From Neobacillus sp. OS1-2 (lineage in GTDB: Bacteria > Bacillota > Bacilli > Bacillales > Cytobacillaceae), in NCBI RefSeq assembly GCF_030915505.1, contig NZ_CP133265.1, positions 2,694,001 to 2,758,000 on the forward strand: a stretch of 64,000 nucleotides of DNA, given 5' to 3'. Made by a program: the position numbers and the translations under genes. The notes beneath the pieces are model-generated. The model was not told where the DNA came from and ran no database searches. It saw nothing but the letters and a program-made list of their open reading frames with translations. Positions 53,121 to 62,323 of the stretch are shown in pieces (the stretch's first letter is position 1; each line of letters begins with the position of its first letter).

Positions 53121-54284
53121 ATGCTTCGAGGGACATTTGAATATATGAAATCAGTCAATAAAACAACTATTTTAAACAAAATTCGATTGTCCGGTTCTAT
53201 TTCCCGTGCAGATATCGCAAGAGAAACAGGCATTACCCCACCTACCGTAAGCAGTCTAGTGAAAGAATTGATCCGTGAAAATTTGGTGATAGAAAGCCGC
53301 CTGGGGCAGTCAATAGGAGGCAGGAAGCCAACACTGCTTCAATTAAAAGAAGATGGATATTATGTGATTGGGTTGGATGCAGGTTCGAAAACGATTAAAG
53401 GGATTGTTAGTGATTTGGTGGGCAACATCTATGACCGTGTAGAAGTGGATATTTATCCAAACATCACCAAAGAGGAATTCTTGACCTGTTTGTCAGTGGT
53501 GGCAGAACAGTTATTGGGGGGCAATAAACAGTATACAGGTAGGATTCTGGGGATTGGTGTTGCCATGCATGGGATCATCGATGTTAAGACAGGTACCTCT
53601 CTTTCCTCTGTCAATTCCGGTTTATTAAATGTGCCAATTAAGCAAACGTTGGAGAAGAAATTTGACTTACCGGTCTTGGTGGAAAATAATTCACGGGCCA
53701 TGACGCTTGGCGAGTATTGGTTTGGAAATGAGAGTGCCGCTAACCGTTTTGCGGTCATTAATATTGGCCGTGGCGTGGGATCAGGCCTGATTGAAGACAA
53801 TAAGTTGATCCATGGTGCTCACGGTGTGGCAGGTGAAATAGGCCATGCTTCGATTTCATTAGAGGGTGAACGATGCAGCTGCGGCAATATTGGGTGCCTT
53901 GAAACTTTCGTTACGGGTGAAGCCATTGTCCGCAGAGCAAAAAGGTCTATACCGGATGCACCAGAAAACTTAACCGCAGAAGGAGTCTATCGTCTGGCAA
54001 AACAAGGAAAAAGGGAATATATTCAGGCGTTGGAGGAAACCGGGAGATTAATCGGAGTGGGAATTGTCAATTTCATCCATACGGCCAATCCGAATAAGAT
54101 TGTGTTAAGTGGAGGAGTTATGAAAAGCAAAGAGTTTTTATTGCCGAGTATACAGCAAATAATTAGTGAGCGGGCTCTGATAGACGAAACTATTATTGAA
54201 GTAAGTAAACTAGGAGATGACATCACAGTACTTGGAGCGGCAGCATTATTGCTGAATGATTTGTTCTATTGTTATATCGTCTGA
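53121..54284 (+). CDS. ROK-family transcriptional regulator
   Basis: 387 residues from ATG 53121, which follows AAGGTGAGGA. The N-terminal winged helix (SGSISRADIARETGITPPTV) is followed by the ROK sugar-kinase fold: GLDAGSKTIKGIVSDL, the HGIIDV region, and the zinc-binding GEIGHASISLEGERCSCGNI (GHx9CxCGxxGC). It probably represses the following PTS operon and is relieved by a sugar or sugar phosphate. Related proteins are XylR and NagC. Confidence 0.9.
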   Translation: MLRGTFEYMKSVNKTTILNKIRLSGSISRADIARETGITPPTVSSLVKELIRENLVIESRLGQSIGGRKPTLLQLKEDGYYVIGLDAGSKTIKGIVSDLVGNIYDRVEVDIYPNITKEEFLTCLSVVAEQLLGGNKQYTGRILGIGVAMHGIIDVKTGTSLSSVNSGLLNVPIKQTLEKKFDLPVLVENNSRAMTLGEYWFGNESAANRFAVINIGRGVGSGLIEDNKLIHGAHGVAGEIGHASISLEGERCSCGNIGCLETFVTGEAIVRRAKRSIPDAPENLTAEGVYRLAKQGKREYIQALEETGRLIGVGIVNFIHTANPNKIVLSGGVMKSKEFLLPSIQQIISERALIDETIIEVSKLGDDITVLGAAALLLNDLFYCYIV

Positions 54285-54330
54285 GAATACAAGTTTTATA
54301 GTTTAAGGATAATTTTATTAAAAGAGTTTC

Positions 54331-54344
54331 TGCAAACGGTTTCA
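54331..54344. promoter_or_regulatory. CcpA binding site (cre) before the PTS operon
   Basis: TGCAAACGGTTTCA matches the cre pattern TGnAAnCGnWnnCW. It lies upstream of a TATGAT-like -10 at about 54359, so CcpA would hold the operon down when glucose is available. Confidence 0.7.
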
Positions 54345-54414
54345 GGTTAACGTTTTATTATGATTAGACCGAGCATATGCTGTTTTTAGACCAAGACTTG
54401 AAAGGTGGGATGCG

Positions 54415-54492
54415 ATGGAAGGAAAACAAAGAGAGTTTAAGAAAAAAGAAACCTGCTTTGACCTAGTATTTGGATTTAGAACATGTTTTTAA
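54415..54492 (+). CDS. Possible 25-residue leader peptide of the PTS operon
   Basis: AAAGGTGG sits six bases before ATG 54415. The frame reads MEGKQREFKKKETCFDLVFG and stops at 54490, 23 bp before the EIIC start. The good site and position suggest a translated leader, but length alone could be chance. Confidence 0.35.
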   Translation: MEGKQREFKKKETCFDLVFGFRTCF

Positions 54493-54515
54493 AATCCTTA
54501 TAGGGAGGTTTTACA

Positions 54516-55925
54516 ATGCAATTTTTAATTGCATGGTTGGAAAAGTATTTTCTGCCACTTGCGGGTAAGATCGGGGGCCAAAAGCATCTGGTTGCTTTAA
54601 GGGATGCATTTATTGGAACAATCCCGGCAACGATGGCGGGTTCTGTGGCCGTTATGATTAACGCTCTTATACGGGATCTGCCACCGCAATTCTTTGATGG
54701 GTACGATGGGAACAGCATTCCAGTTATTAGAGAAATTATTGCCGTTAATGGATATGTATGGAGTGGGACCCTTGCGATTGCCGGTTTAATTTTTGTATTT
54801 TCGTGGGGGTATAATCTTGCCAAAGCCTATGGAGTTGACCAGTTATCTGGTGGAATTGTGTCAACAGCGGCTTCAATTGCCGGGATTACGTTCTCTTTCT
54901 CCGGTGGCATTTCTGGATTGAAATTGGATGCAACCACTGTAGATGCCATAAATGCAGCCGGGTGGTCTGCAACTGCTGATAGCATCACTGCTGGTGGATG
55001 GGGCTGGCTCCCATTAAACAACTTGGACGCTAACCTCTTCTTTACGGCCATGATTATTGGTTTTGTTGCTACTATGATATATGTAAAATTGATGTTGAAG
55101 GATATCACTATCAAGTTGCCGGATTCCGTTCCGCCAGCCATTTCGAAAGCATTTGCCTCCATTATCCCGGCAACTGCCGCTCTATATGTAGTTGGAATTT
55201 TCTATTTCGTTTTCTCCAAGATCGTGCCAGATATGACTTTCTTACAATGGTTGCAAAAAACGGTGGCTCAGCCGCTTCTTGGACTGTCCCAAGGGTTTGG
55301 AGCAGTTATCCTAGTTGCTTTATTCGTTCAGTTGTTTTGGTTCTTCGGAATTCATGGACCGAACGTTCTTGCGCCAATCCTGGAAGGGGTCTTCGGTGTT
55401 GCCCAATTGGAAAACGTTAACTTGTTCCAACAAGGCGGAGCTGATTTGGTCATTTCTAAAGGATACATGTGGGTTCGCGGGTCATTTGACGCCTATGCTT
55501 GGTATGGCGGCTCAGGCGGAACCATTGTATTAATTTTAGCGCTTCTTCTATTTTCTAAACGGAAAGATTATCGGACAGTTGCTAATTTGTCCATAGGACC
55601 TGGTATTTTCAATATCAACGAACCAATCCTGTTCGGTTTACCAATTGTATTGAACCCAATGATGTTCATTCCATTCTTGCTTGCACCAGTTGTGTCTGTT
55701 TCAATCGGTTACTGGGCGACGATGTGGGGACTTGTTAATCCGGTATCGCAACAAGTGACCTGGGTGACACCTCCATTCTTACTATCCTTCTTGGCAACTG
55801 GGGCGGACTGGCGTGCACCAATTGTTACATTGGTTGCCATGCTAGTATCATTTGCCATTTGGATTCCATTTGTTATCTCTGCAAACAAGTTGGACCCAGA
55901 TTTAGGACCTGATAAGTCTGAATAG
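54516..55925 (+). CDS. PTS EIIC permease, lactose/cellobiose family
   Basis: 469 residues with about ten membrane segments. FLPLAGKIGGQKHLVALRDA at the N terminus and FFGIHGPNVLAPILEGVFG, NINEPILFGLPIVLNPMMF in the second half are EIIC-Cel hallmarks. It carries a beta-linked sugar (probably a disaccharide) inward, phosphorylating it through EIIB and EIIA encoded 2-3 kb downstream. TAGGGAGGTT precedes the ATG. Confidence 0.92.
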   Translation: MQFLIAWLEKYFLPLAGKIGGQKHLVALRDAFIGTIPATMAGSVAVMINALIRDLPPQFFDGYDGNSIPVIREIIAVNGYVWSGTLAIAGLIFVFSWGYNLAKAYGVDQLSGGIVSTAASIAGITFSFSGGISGLKLDATTVDAINAAGWSATADSITAGGWGWLPLNNLDANLFFTAMIIGFVATMIYVKLMLKDITIKLPDSVPPAISKAFASIIPATAALYVVGIFYFVFSKIVPDMTFLQWLQKTVAQPLLGLSQGFGAVILVALFVQLFWFFGIHGPNVLAPILEGVFGVAQLENVNLFQQGGADLVISKGYMWVRGSFDAYAWYGGSGGTIVLILALLLFSKRKDYRTVANLSIGPGIFNINEPILFGLPIVLNPMMFIPFLLAPVVSVSIGYWATMWGLVNPVSQQVTWVTPPFLLSFLATGADWRAPIVTLVAMLVSFAIWIPFVISANKLDPDLGPDKSE

Positions 55926-56002
55926 ATGATTTCTCAAATGGGGGGCTGCTTCCCTAGAGAAGTGGCTCATCCTTCTTTCACATGGAGAAGGGGGTAGAAA
56001 AC

Positions 56003-56227
56003 ATGATTGAAATAAGTGCAGGAGTATTTCACGACAAAATCATTGAACTATTGAACAATTATAACGAGGAGGGGATTCGATTTTCTTTTAAAGAAAAAAA
56101 GGGTATCAATCTTTATTTTGAAACAAACGCGGAAGATTTGAAGGAAGCATCAAATTTGGCGAAATTGACTATTAAAAAACAGCCGTGGGGTTCGGTACTT
56201 TATTTCCGTTCTTCCCCAGCCAAATAA
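56003..56227 (+). CDS. Small cytosolic protein of unknown function in the PTS operon
   Basis: 74 residues from ATG 56003 (GAAGGGGG nine bases upstream). It is alpha/beta in character (HDKIIELLNNYNEEGIRFSF, then NAEDLKEASNLAKLTIKKQ). It is not recognised as any PTS domain and has no Cys or His active-site motif. Its fixed place between EIIC and the DUF3284 gene suggests an accessory role. Confidence 0.6.
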   Translation: MIEISAGVFHDKIIELLNNYNEEGIRFSFKEKKGINLYFETNAEDLKEASNLAKLTIKKQPWGSVLYFRSSPAK

Positions 56228-56232
56228 AAAGG

Positions 56233-56424
56233 ATGATGAACGTGGGTAAATGGGGTTTATTTCTTCTTAGCATCGGCTGTCTCCTATTACTATTCAGCGC
56301 AAATGCTAAAACAGGACAGTATGATATTCTTAATTTGACTACGGCACTCTTTCTTCTTATTGTTGGTACTATTATCCTTATTAAGGAAAAGAAGCGAAAT
56401 AAAACAGAAAAGAAGATTAGGTGA
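56233..56424 (+). CDS. Small two-helix membrane protein in the PTS operon
   Basis: About 63 residues from one of the adjacent ATGs at 56233 or 56236 (AAAAGG upstream). Helices are WGLFLLSIGCLLLLFSAN and ILNLTTALFLLIVGTIILI, with a Lys-rich tail. Function unknown. It overlaps the next gene by 4 bp. Confidence 0.6.
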   Translation: MMNVGKWGLFLLSIGCLLLLFSANAKTGQYDILNLTTALFLLIVGTIILIKEKKRNKTEKKIR

Positions 56425-56864
56425 ATGGGATGGAAATAGTAAAAAAAATGAAAGTACCGGTAGCATTTCTTTATGAGACGATTATAAAATCAGTCTTGGC
56501 GGACATCCATTCCCAAACGGGGAAAAAGGTATCGGAAAAACAATTGGCAGGGTTCGAATATGTTAAAACGTTTTCAAAAAATGCTAAAGCCACCATTCGG
56601 ATTGAAGAAATCACTCAAAATACGTCCTATCAATATCGAACAACTAGTAATAAACATGACTTTTTAGTAGTATACAAGATTCGTCCACTTACAGAAGAGA
56701 GTTGTGAATTGCACTATATTGAAAAGATGGACTCCTTTGGCTATCTCCAGAATGTAAATGATATGTTTATCGGAATCATTTGGTCTCCGTTGAAAAAAAG
56801 GAGATTTAAAGAAATGTTGAAACAAATAGAAGCGGCTTATTTACAAGAAGTCGATGGAAAGTGA
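56421..56864 (+). CDS. DUF3284 domain protein
   Basis: 147 residues. VPVAFLYETIIKSVLADIHS opens a START-like fold, and YVVYKIRPLTEESCELHYIE-type strands follow. DUF3284 genes accompany cellobiose-type PTS operons. The biochemical role is unknown. It sits between the small membrane protein and mupG. Confidence 0.8.
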   Translation: MNGMEIVKKMKVPVAFLYETIIKSVLADIHSQTGKKVSEKQLAGFEYVKTFSKNAKATIRIEEITQNTSYQYRTTSNKHDFLVVYKIRPLTEESCELHYIEKMDSFGYLQNVNDMFIGIIWSPLKKRRFKEMLKQIEAAYLQEVDGK

Positions 56865-56950
56865 TTAAGAAAAAAAGTTCAAACTGACAACTGAAAAATA
56901 AACCACTTTTATATAAAATAAAATGTTCTGTTGAAATAGGAGGAGGAAAA

Positions 56951-58036
56951 ATGGGGAATTTAGGCTTATCTATATACCCTGAAAAAAGCACCTTTGAACA
57001 TGATAAAGAATATCTTGATCTTGCCAGGAAACATGGCTTCACAAGAATTTTCACTAGCTTATTAGAAATTGATGGAGATGCAGAAGAAGTTATTAATAAA
57101 TTCAACAAAATAATTGAATATGGCAATTCAATTGGAATGGAAACGATCGTAGATATCAACCCTGGATTATTCAAACAACTAAATATTAGTTATGATCAAC
57201 TCAGTTTTTTTAAAAATTTAGGGGCGGCAGGAATTCGTTTGGATATTGGGTTTACTGGTTTTGAGGAATCCCTCATGACAAAGAATCCCTTTCATTTGAA
57301 GATCGAAGTAAATATGAGCAGCGGCACAAAATACATTGAAAATATCGTAAGCTACCATCCAAATATGGAAAACTTTCGCGCCTCACATAACTTTTACCCA
57401 CAAAAATACTCTGGTATATCACAATCTCATTTTGAAGAGACCACAGCCCAATTTACTAAATACAATATTCATACCGCAGCTTTTGTTACGTCAATGGAAG
57501 GTAAATTCGGACCATGGCCTGTTCAAACGGGCTTGTGTACATTAGAGCAGCATCGGGGCTTAAATGTGCAGACTCAAGTTACCCACTATCGATTAATGGG
57601 GACAATTGATGATTTATTAATTGGTAATGCATATGCAACTGAAGCAGAATTAAAAGCAATGTCAGAAGCATTTTTTAGCGCGCATCCAAACTTTGAAATT
57701 GAATTAATCAATAGTCTTTCTGATGTAGAAAGGAAAATAATTCTTGATGAGATCCATCTATATAGAGGGGATCGCTCGGAATATATGATTCGTTCAACTT
57801 CTACACGGATTAAATATAAAGATGAAAGTATTCCGGCCCATCATACGGAACCCATTAAAAAAGGTGATATTTTAATTTGTAATGATCATTTTGGTCAATA
57901 CAAAGGCGAAACTCAAGTCGCATTAAAGGATATGGAAAACGAGGGCAATCGGAATGTCATCGGGCATCTTAAAAAGGACTCCATCTTTTTAGTAGATTAC
58001 CTCAAGCCTTGGTCAACATTTACACTTTCAATATAG
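56951..58036 (+). CDS. mupG: MupG-family 6-phospho-glycosidase (DUF871)
   Basis: 361 residues: a TIM-barrel half (GNLGLSIYPEKSTFEHDKEY, GMETIVDINPGLF, GIRLDIGF) and a C-terminal cyclophilin-like domain (YMIRSTSTRIKYKDESIPAH, KKGDILICNDHFGQYKGE). The S. aureus family member MupG splits MurNAc-6P-GlcNAc. Here, with a cellobiose-type PTS and no murQ, the true substrate is uncertain but should be a phospho-disaccharide made by this PTS. GGAGGAGGAAAA precedes the ATG. Confidence 0.85.
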   Translation: MGNLGLSIYPEKSTFEHDKEYLDLARKHGFTRIFTSLLEIDGDAEEVINKFNKIIEYGNSIGMETIVDINPGLFKQLNISYDQLSFFKNLGAAGIRLDIGFTGFEESLMTKNPFHLKIEVNMSSGTKYIENIVSYHPNMENFRASHNFYPQKYSGISQSHFEETTAQFTKYNIHTAAFVTSMEGKFGPWPVQTGLCTLEQHRGLNVQTQVTHYRLMGTIDDLLIGNAYATEAELKAMSEAFFSAHPNFEIELINSLSDVERKIILDEIHLYRGDRSEYMIRSTSTRIKYKDESIPAHHTEPIKKGDILICNDHFGQYKGETQVALKDMENEGNRNVIGHLKKDSIFLVDYLKPWSTFTLSI

Positions 58037-58049
58037 GAGGGGAATAGCT

Positions 58050-58367
58050 ATGAAAACCATTATGTTGGTATGTTCAGCCGGAATGAGTACAAGTCTGTTA
58101 GTATCAAAAATGCAAAAAGCAGCCGAAGCCCAAAATATTGAAGCGGATATTTTCGCAGTTCCGCAATCAGAGGTTGATAGTATGTTGGGAAAGAAAAATA
58201 TCGATGTCCTATTACTTGGTCCACAGGTCCGTTATATGCAAGCTCAATTTGAAAAAAAACTACAAGGAAAAAATATCCCGGTTGACTCAATCAATATGCA
58301 ACATTATGGATTGATGAACGGTGAAAGGGTGTTAGAACAGGCCTTAAAACTAATTGATACTAAATAA
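58050..58367 (+). CDS. PTS EIIB, lactose/cellobiose family
   Basis: 105 residues. The phosphocysteine is in IMLVCSAGMSTSLLVSKM (Cys9), the usual CSAGMSTS pattern. LLLGPQVRYMQAQFEKK is the second conserved stretch. It passes phosphate from EIIA to the sugar in EIIC. It follows mupG by 13 bp with GGAGGGGAATAG. Confidence 0.94.
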   Translation: MKTIMLVCSAGMSTSLLVSKMQKAAEAQNIEADIFAVPQSEVDSMLGKKNIDVLLLGPQVRYMQAQFEKKLQGKNIPVDSINMQHYGLMNGERVLEQALKLIDTK

Positions 58368-58452
58368 TCAGTCTTTGAGATTCCAATTGAAAGAGTAGTA
58401 ACGTAAGGTTACTATTCCCTTTTACGATTCTTGGGCGAATAGAAGGATGTGA

Positions 58453-58776
58453 ATGAAAATGGCAGATGAACGTTTAGAGATGATCGCTTTTCAAATTATT
58501 AGTCATGTCGGAACAGCAAAAAGTTTGGTAATGGAAGCCCTGTATGCAGCAAAGGAAGGGGATTTTGTTCTGGCAGAAGAAAAAATAGAAGAATCAAAGA
58601 AATATTTTGTTGAAGGACATAAAGTACACGCTTCCCTAATTCAAAAAGAGGCCGCTGGAGACAAAGTTGAATATTCCTTACTCTTTATGCATGCCGAAGA
58701 CCAATTAATGAGTACAGAAACAATAAGTGAATTGGTGAAAGAAATGATTGAAATGTATAAAAGGTTCGGAAAGTAA
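58453..58776 (+). CDS. PTS EIIA, lactose/cellobiose family
   Basis: 107 residues, three-helix EIIA. The phosphohistidine is in SLLFMHAEDQLMST (His near 78). ISHVGTAKSLVMEALYAAKE opens the fold. It is the last gene of the PTS operon, and the terminator at 58790 and the intron follow at once. Confidence 0.94.
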   Translation: MKMADERLEMIAFQIISHVGTAKSLVMEALYAAKEGDFVLAEEKIEESKKYFVEGHKVHASLIQKEAAGDKVEYSLLFMHAEDQLMSTETISELVKEMIEMYKRFGK

Positions 58777-58789
58777 TGAAGCGTAAATG

Positions 58790-58818
58790 AAAAGTAGTCT
58801 TAACGGCTACTTTTTTTT
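58790..58818 (+). terminator. Terminator of the PTS operon, insertion target of the intron
   Basis: AAAGTAG and CTACTTT pair around about nine bases and are followed by eight T. The group II intron begins immediately after, at 58820. Confidence 0.88.
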
Positions 58819-58819
58819 G

Positions 58820-60869
58820 GTGCGCTTGGCAGCGCTTCGCTCTAATGGGTGAAAGTCCCTAACATGCCGTTGTGGCGGAAATGTATAGCTGACAGGTAGT
58901 GCGAGTATCGTGAGATTTCGTGCGGAGGACCTGAAGGCAAAACTCGGAACAGGTGGCTGAAACTATGTTGGCTCGTAAGATGGGATAACCCTGCCAAAAG
59001 TGGGAATGTCCAATACCACTCTGTATCTTATTAGTTATGAGGACTGGCTTCGAGTGAAAGACGATGACGTGACCCAAGGAGATCTCATCTTCTCCACCGT
59101 AGGTGGTAAATCTTTTTCAAAGCCGCGATGGACAAGAAATTGACTATGGAAGGTGAGAAGTCAGAGCAGGGGATAGTAGTGAATAAGCTTGTCGGAAATG
59201 CCGCAAAGACAAGTGACTTACCATGAAATTGGTAAGGCAGACATTGACTCAAAAGGCAGTGAACTGATGCGAAGCCCGTCTGTCCATGGAAGAAAAGCAA
59301 CACGAACTTATTTACTCGTCATGTACTAAACAGAAGTCGATGAGGCAGACAGCCAAAGAATCGAGACCGAAAGAAAGTAGGTTGTTTAGGGCGTAGTACT
59401 AATATAGGTATCAGTAATTGAACCAACTATACTGCTGATATTTTATTGGGAAAGGAAACGAATACATGCATGAATCTATAGGGAAACGAAGCTTACGTGT
59501 AGTTGAGAGCTCTAAAAAGAAACGCAAGTGGTACAGCCTAATTGATAAAATTTGGGACTATCAAAACTTGGAACAAGCTTTTTATGATGTAAAGAAGAAT
59601 CGTGGTGCTCACGGTGTGGATAAGGTAACAATAAAAGATTTTGAAAAAGAATTGGAACACAACTTAAGAGTGCTCCAAGAATCTTTACGTTCAAAAACAT
59701 ATCGTGCTAAACCAGTCAGAAGAGTCTTTATCCCAAAAACTGATGGCTCAAAACGTCCGTTAGGTATTCCCACAGTAGGAGACCGAACTATCCAAGCCGC
59801 AACTAAAAGAATTCTTGAGCCCATTTTTGAACAGAAGTTTCTAGATTGTAGTTTTGGATTCCGTCCGAATCGCAGTGCTCATATGGCGATTGAACAAATC
59901 CGGCAGGATTTAAAAGATGGGTACACATATGTTATAGACGCTGATATAAAAACTTACTTTGATTCAATCCCCCATGATAAGCTCCTTGAATTAATTAAGG
60001 AAGAAGTTGTAGATAGCAGTGTACTAACTCTAATTTTACAGTTCCTAAAATCAGGAATACTTGAAAACGGTGTCTACTATCAAAATGTTAAGGGGAGTCC
60101 ACAGGGGGGCGTAATCAGTCCATTGTTAGCAAATATCTTTCTTCATCCACTAGATAAAATGATGATGGAGCGAGGTCACCGCATAACAAGGTATGCAGAT
60201 GACTTTGTCATCTGTTGCAAGTCACGAAAGGGTGCAGAAAGAGTTCTAAAAACAGTAGTAAAACTCCTTGAAGATGAGTTAGGGTTGAAAATACACCCAG
60301 AAAAGACGAAAATCGTAGACAACCTTGAAGAACCGTTTATCTTTTTAGGATACATCTTCAAAAAAGGATACTTTCATTCACCATCAGATAAGGCAGTGAA
60401 GAAATTCAAGGAAAGTATCAAAACGGTAACGAGAAGAAACCAAACAGTAGGTTTGGAGGAATTCGTCAAACGCCGGTTGAACCCGATTATCAGAGGATGG
60501 GGAAGATACTTTGGTATTGGATTTTCAAAGAAGCTGTTTCAACAATTGGACTCATGGATTAGAAGAAGGCTTAGGATGATTCAGTTAAGAAGCTGGAAGA
60601 GAATAAGAAAGCTCCACAGGGAGCTTCGAAAAAGGAATTGGGAGGGTGAACTTCCTCGTCTTTCAATGACAAGATGGAAGAACTCAAAGACTCAACATGT
60701 ACATTTTGCGATTCCTAATGAAAGGTTTCGTGAAATCAAACTCGTTTTTCTTTTGGATATCTACAATGAACTACATCCCCAACGGGGATAAAGTGGAGGA
60801 GCCGTATGCGATGACCCGCACGTACGGATCTGTGAGAGGCGCATGAATAATTTCATGCGCCTACTCTAT
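58820..60869 (+). mobile_element. Group II intron, probably class IIC, full length
   Basis: The 5' end GTGCG lies at 58820, straight after a Rho-independent terminator, the hallmark target of group IIC introns. About 640 bases of domain I-IV RNA precede the reverse transcriptase gene. Domain V is seen at about 60800-60836 (GAGCCGTATGCGATGACC, then GCACGTACGGATC). Domain VI follows as GAGGCGCATGAA/TTTCATGCGCC with a bulged A before CTCTAT. The 3' end is at about 60869 (AT). Total about 2.05 kb. All parts look intact, so it may be active. Confidence 0.88.
59466..60791 (+). CDS. ltrA: Group II intron reverse transcriptase/maturase
   Basis: 441 residues. Reverse transcriptase motifs are in order: RRVFIPKTDGSKRPLGIPTV, SFGFRPNRSAHMAI, VIDADIKTYFDSIPHDKL, KGSPQGGVISPLLANIFL and the catalytic RYADDFVIC (YADD at 243-246). 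The maturase X domain runs to about 400 (RLNPIIRGWGRYFGIGF). No HNH endonuclease is seen at the C terminus, as in class C introns. It aids splicing and reverse-transcribes the intron into new sites. GGGAAAGGAAACG precedes the start. Confidence 0.95.
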   Translation: MHESIGKRSLRVVESSKKKRKWYSLIDKIWDYQNLEQAFYDVKKNRGAHGVDKVTIKDFEKELEHNLRVLQESLRSKTYRAKPVRRVFIPKTDGSKRPLGIPTVGDRTIQAATKRILEPIFEQKFLDCSFGFRPNRSAHMAIEQIRQDLKDGYTYVIDADIKTYFDSIPHDKLLELIKEEVVDSSVLTLILQFLKSGILENGVYYQNVKGSPQGGVISPLLANIFLHPLDKMMMERGHRITRYADDFVICCKSRKGAERVLKTVVKLLEDELGLKIHPEKTKIVDNLEEPFIFLGYIFKKGYFHSPSDKAVKKFKESIKTVTRRNQTVGLEEFVKRRLNPIIRGWGRYFGIGFSKKLFQQLDSWIRRRLRMIQLRSWKRIRKLHRELRKRNWEGELPRLSMTRWKNSKTQHVHFAIPNERFREIKLVFLLDIYNELHPQRG

Positions 60870-60916
60870 TTGCGCAACGCCCCGCATTCCACCTTTTGAA
60901 CCCCAACTAGTAAACG

Positions 60917-60936
60917 TTAAGAAATTCTTAAGAAAT
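60917..60936. promoter_or_regulatory. Direct repeat, probable response-regulator site
   Basis: TTAAGAAAT occurs at 60917-60925 and 60928-60936, 11 bp apart, one turn of DNA, as for OmpR-type regulators. TTAAGAA-A-TTCTTAA also makes an inverted repeat. It lies upstream of the methyltransferase-regulator-kinase operon, pointing to autoregulation. Confidence 0.55.
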
Positions 60937-61019
60937 CTATCCACTAGTTTCTAAGATTTTTCCATTAAGATAATCCCATCAGACAAAAAGGCTATTAGCC
61001 GTGCGTGAGGAGAGATTAT

Positions 61020-61580
61020 TTGAAAAATCACCATTCCTTTTTATTCTTGCAATCCTATTTCCGAAAGCCAATGGAGATCGGCAGTGTATGGCCAAGCTCA
61101 CGTTTTTTGGCAAGAAAAATGATTCAGCCGGTGGCATGGAATGAAGTAGAGGCAATAGCTGAGCTTGGTTCCGGTACGGGTTCGATTACAAAAGAAATAA
61201 AATCACATGCATCTAAAAAAACAACTGTGCTTCTGTTCGAGAAGGATGAAAAAATGAGGAGGAACCTCCAGCAAGAATTCCCGAATTACCCTTGTAACCA
61301 GAACGCTGTTCATTTACTAAATGTAATGAGCCACAATGATATTCAGCAATTAGACTGTGTCATTAGCGGACTACCCTTCTTTAATTTTTCAAAGGAACTA
61401 CGTGAAAGATTACTTAATCAAGTGCTGGATTCATTAAAACCAGGGGGTTATTTCATTGCTTTTCAATATTCTTTACAAATGAAAAAGCAACTCTCCAAAA
61501 CCTTCCACATGGAGAGAATTGATTATGTCCCGTTAAATTTCCCGCCAGCTTTTGTTTATGTTTGCAAAAAACCTAGCTAA
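61020..61580 (+). CDS. Class I SAM-dependent methyltransferase (phospholipid N-methyltransferase-like)
   Basis: 186 residues from TTG 61020 with GAGGAGA seven bases upstream. A GTG at 61005 lacks such spacing. It shows PMEIGSVWPSSRFLARKMI, then the SAM motif IAELGSGTGSITKEI, VLLFEKDE, VISGLPFFNFSK and SLKPGGYFIAFQYS. The pattern is that of PmtA-type and rRNA-dimethylase-like enzymes. It shares an operon with the VanRS-like pair, so envelope lipid modification is a reasonable guess. Confidence 0.85.
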   Translation: MKNHHSFLFLQSYFRKPMEIGSVWPSSRFLARKMIQPVAWNEVEAIAELGSGTGSITKEIKSHASKKTTVLLFEKDEKMRRNLQQEFPNYPCNQNAVHLLNVMSHNDIQQLDCVISGLPFFNFSKELRERLLNQVLDSLKPGGYFIAFQYSLQMKKQLSKTFHMERIDYVPLNFPPAFVYVCKKPS

Positions 61581-61636
61581 AAACGAATAATAGGGGGAGT
61601 GACATGACATTTTAGCTTATTTTAGGGGTGGATTTA

Positions 61637-62323
61637 GTGAATATATTGGTTTGTGATGATGATCAAGCAATTGTTGATGCAATAGGAATTTACTTAGAAA
61701 ATGAGGGTTTTTCTATTTTCAAAGCTTTTAATGGAATAGAGGCAATTGATGTCATCGACCATCAGGAGATTCATCTAGTGATCATGGATATTATGATGCC
61801 GAAAATGGATGGAATAAGAGCTACTAGGAAGATTAGGGAAGAGAATAACATTCCACTGATTATGCTTTCCGCCAAAAGTGAGGATTACGATAAAATATTA
61901 GGATTAAATATTGGAGCAGATGACTATATTACCAAACCTTTTAATCCCTTGGAACTAATTGCGAGGGTTAAATCGCAGCTTAGGAGATATACCACACTGG
62001 GGAGCCTTGAAACCAAGAGCAATGTATTTAAAACAGGTGGGCTGATGATTGATGATGAATGTAAAATGATCACCGTGGATGGTGAGGCGGTTCAGCTTAC
62101 TCCAGTACAATACAAGATTTTAAAACTATTGACAGCAAATGCAGGAAGAGTGTTCTCTATCGAGGAGATTTATGAGAAAGTATGGAATGAAACAGCCTTT
62201 AGCCCGGAAAATACCGTTACCGTTCATATAAGAAAAATTAGAGAGAAAATAGAAATCAATCCGAAAGAGCCAAAATATTTAAAGGTGGTGTGGGGAATTG
62301 GATATAAGGTCGAAAAAATTTAG
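61637..62323 (+). CDS. OmpR-family response regulator, VanR-like
   Basis: 228 residues from GTG 61637 (AGGGGTGG upstream). The receiver has NILVCDDDQAIVDAI, Asp in VIMDIMMPKMDG, MLSAKSEDYDKILGLNIGAD and TKPFNPLE. The DNA-binding domain ends with VTVHIRKIREKIE and YLKVVWGIGYKVEKI. It overlaps the kinase gene by 26 bp. Confidence 0.92.
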   Translation: MNILVCDDDQAIVDAIGIYLENEGFSIFKAFNGIEAIDVIDHQEIHLVIMDIMMPKMDGIRATRKIREENNIPLIMLSAKSEDYDKILGLNIGADDYITKPFNPLELIARVKSQLRRYTTLGSLETKSNVFKTGGLMIDDECKMITVDGEAVQLTPVQYKILKLLTANAGRVFSIEEIYEKVWNETAFSPENTVTVHIRKIREKIEINPKEPKYLKVVWGIGYKVEKI

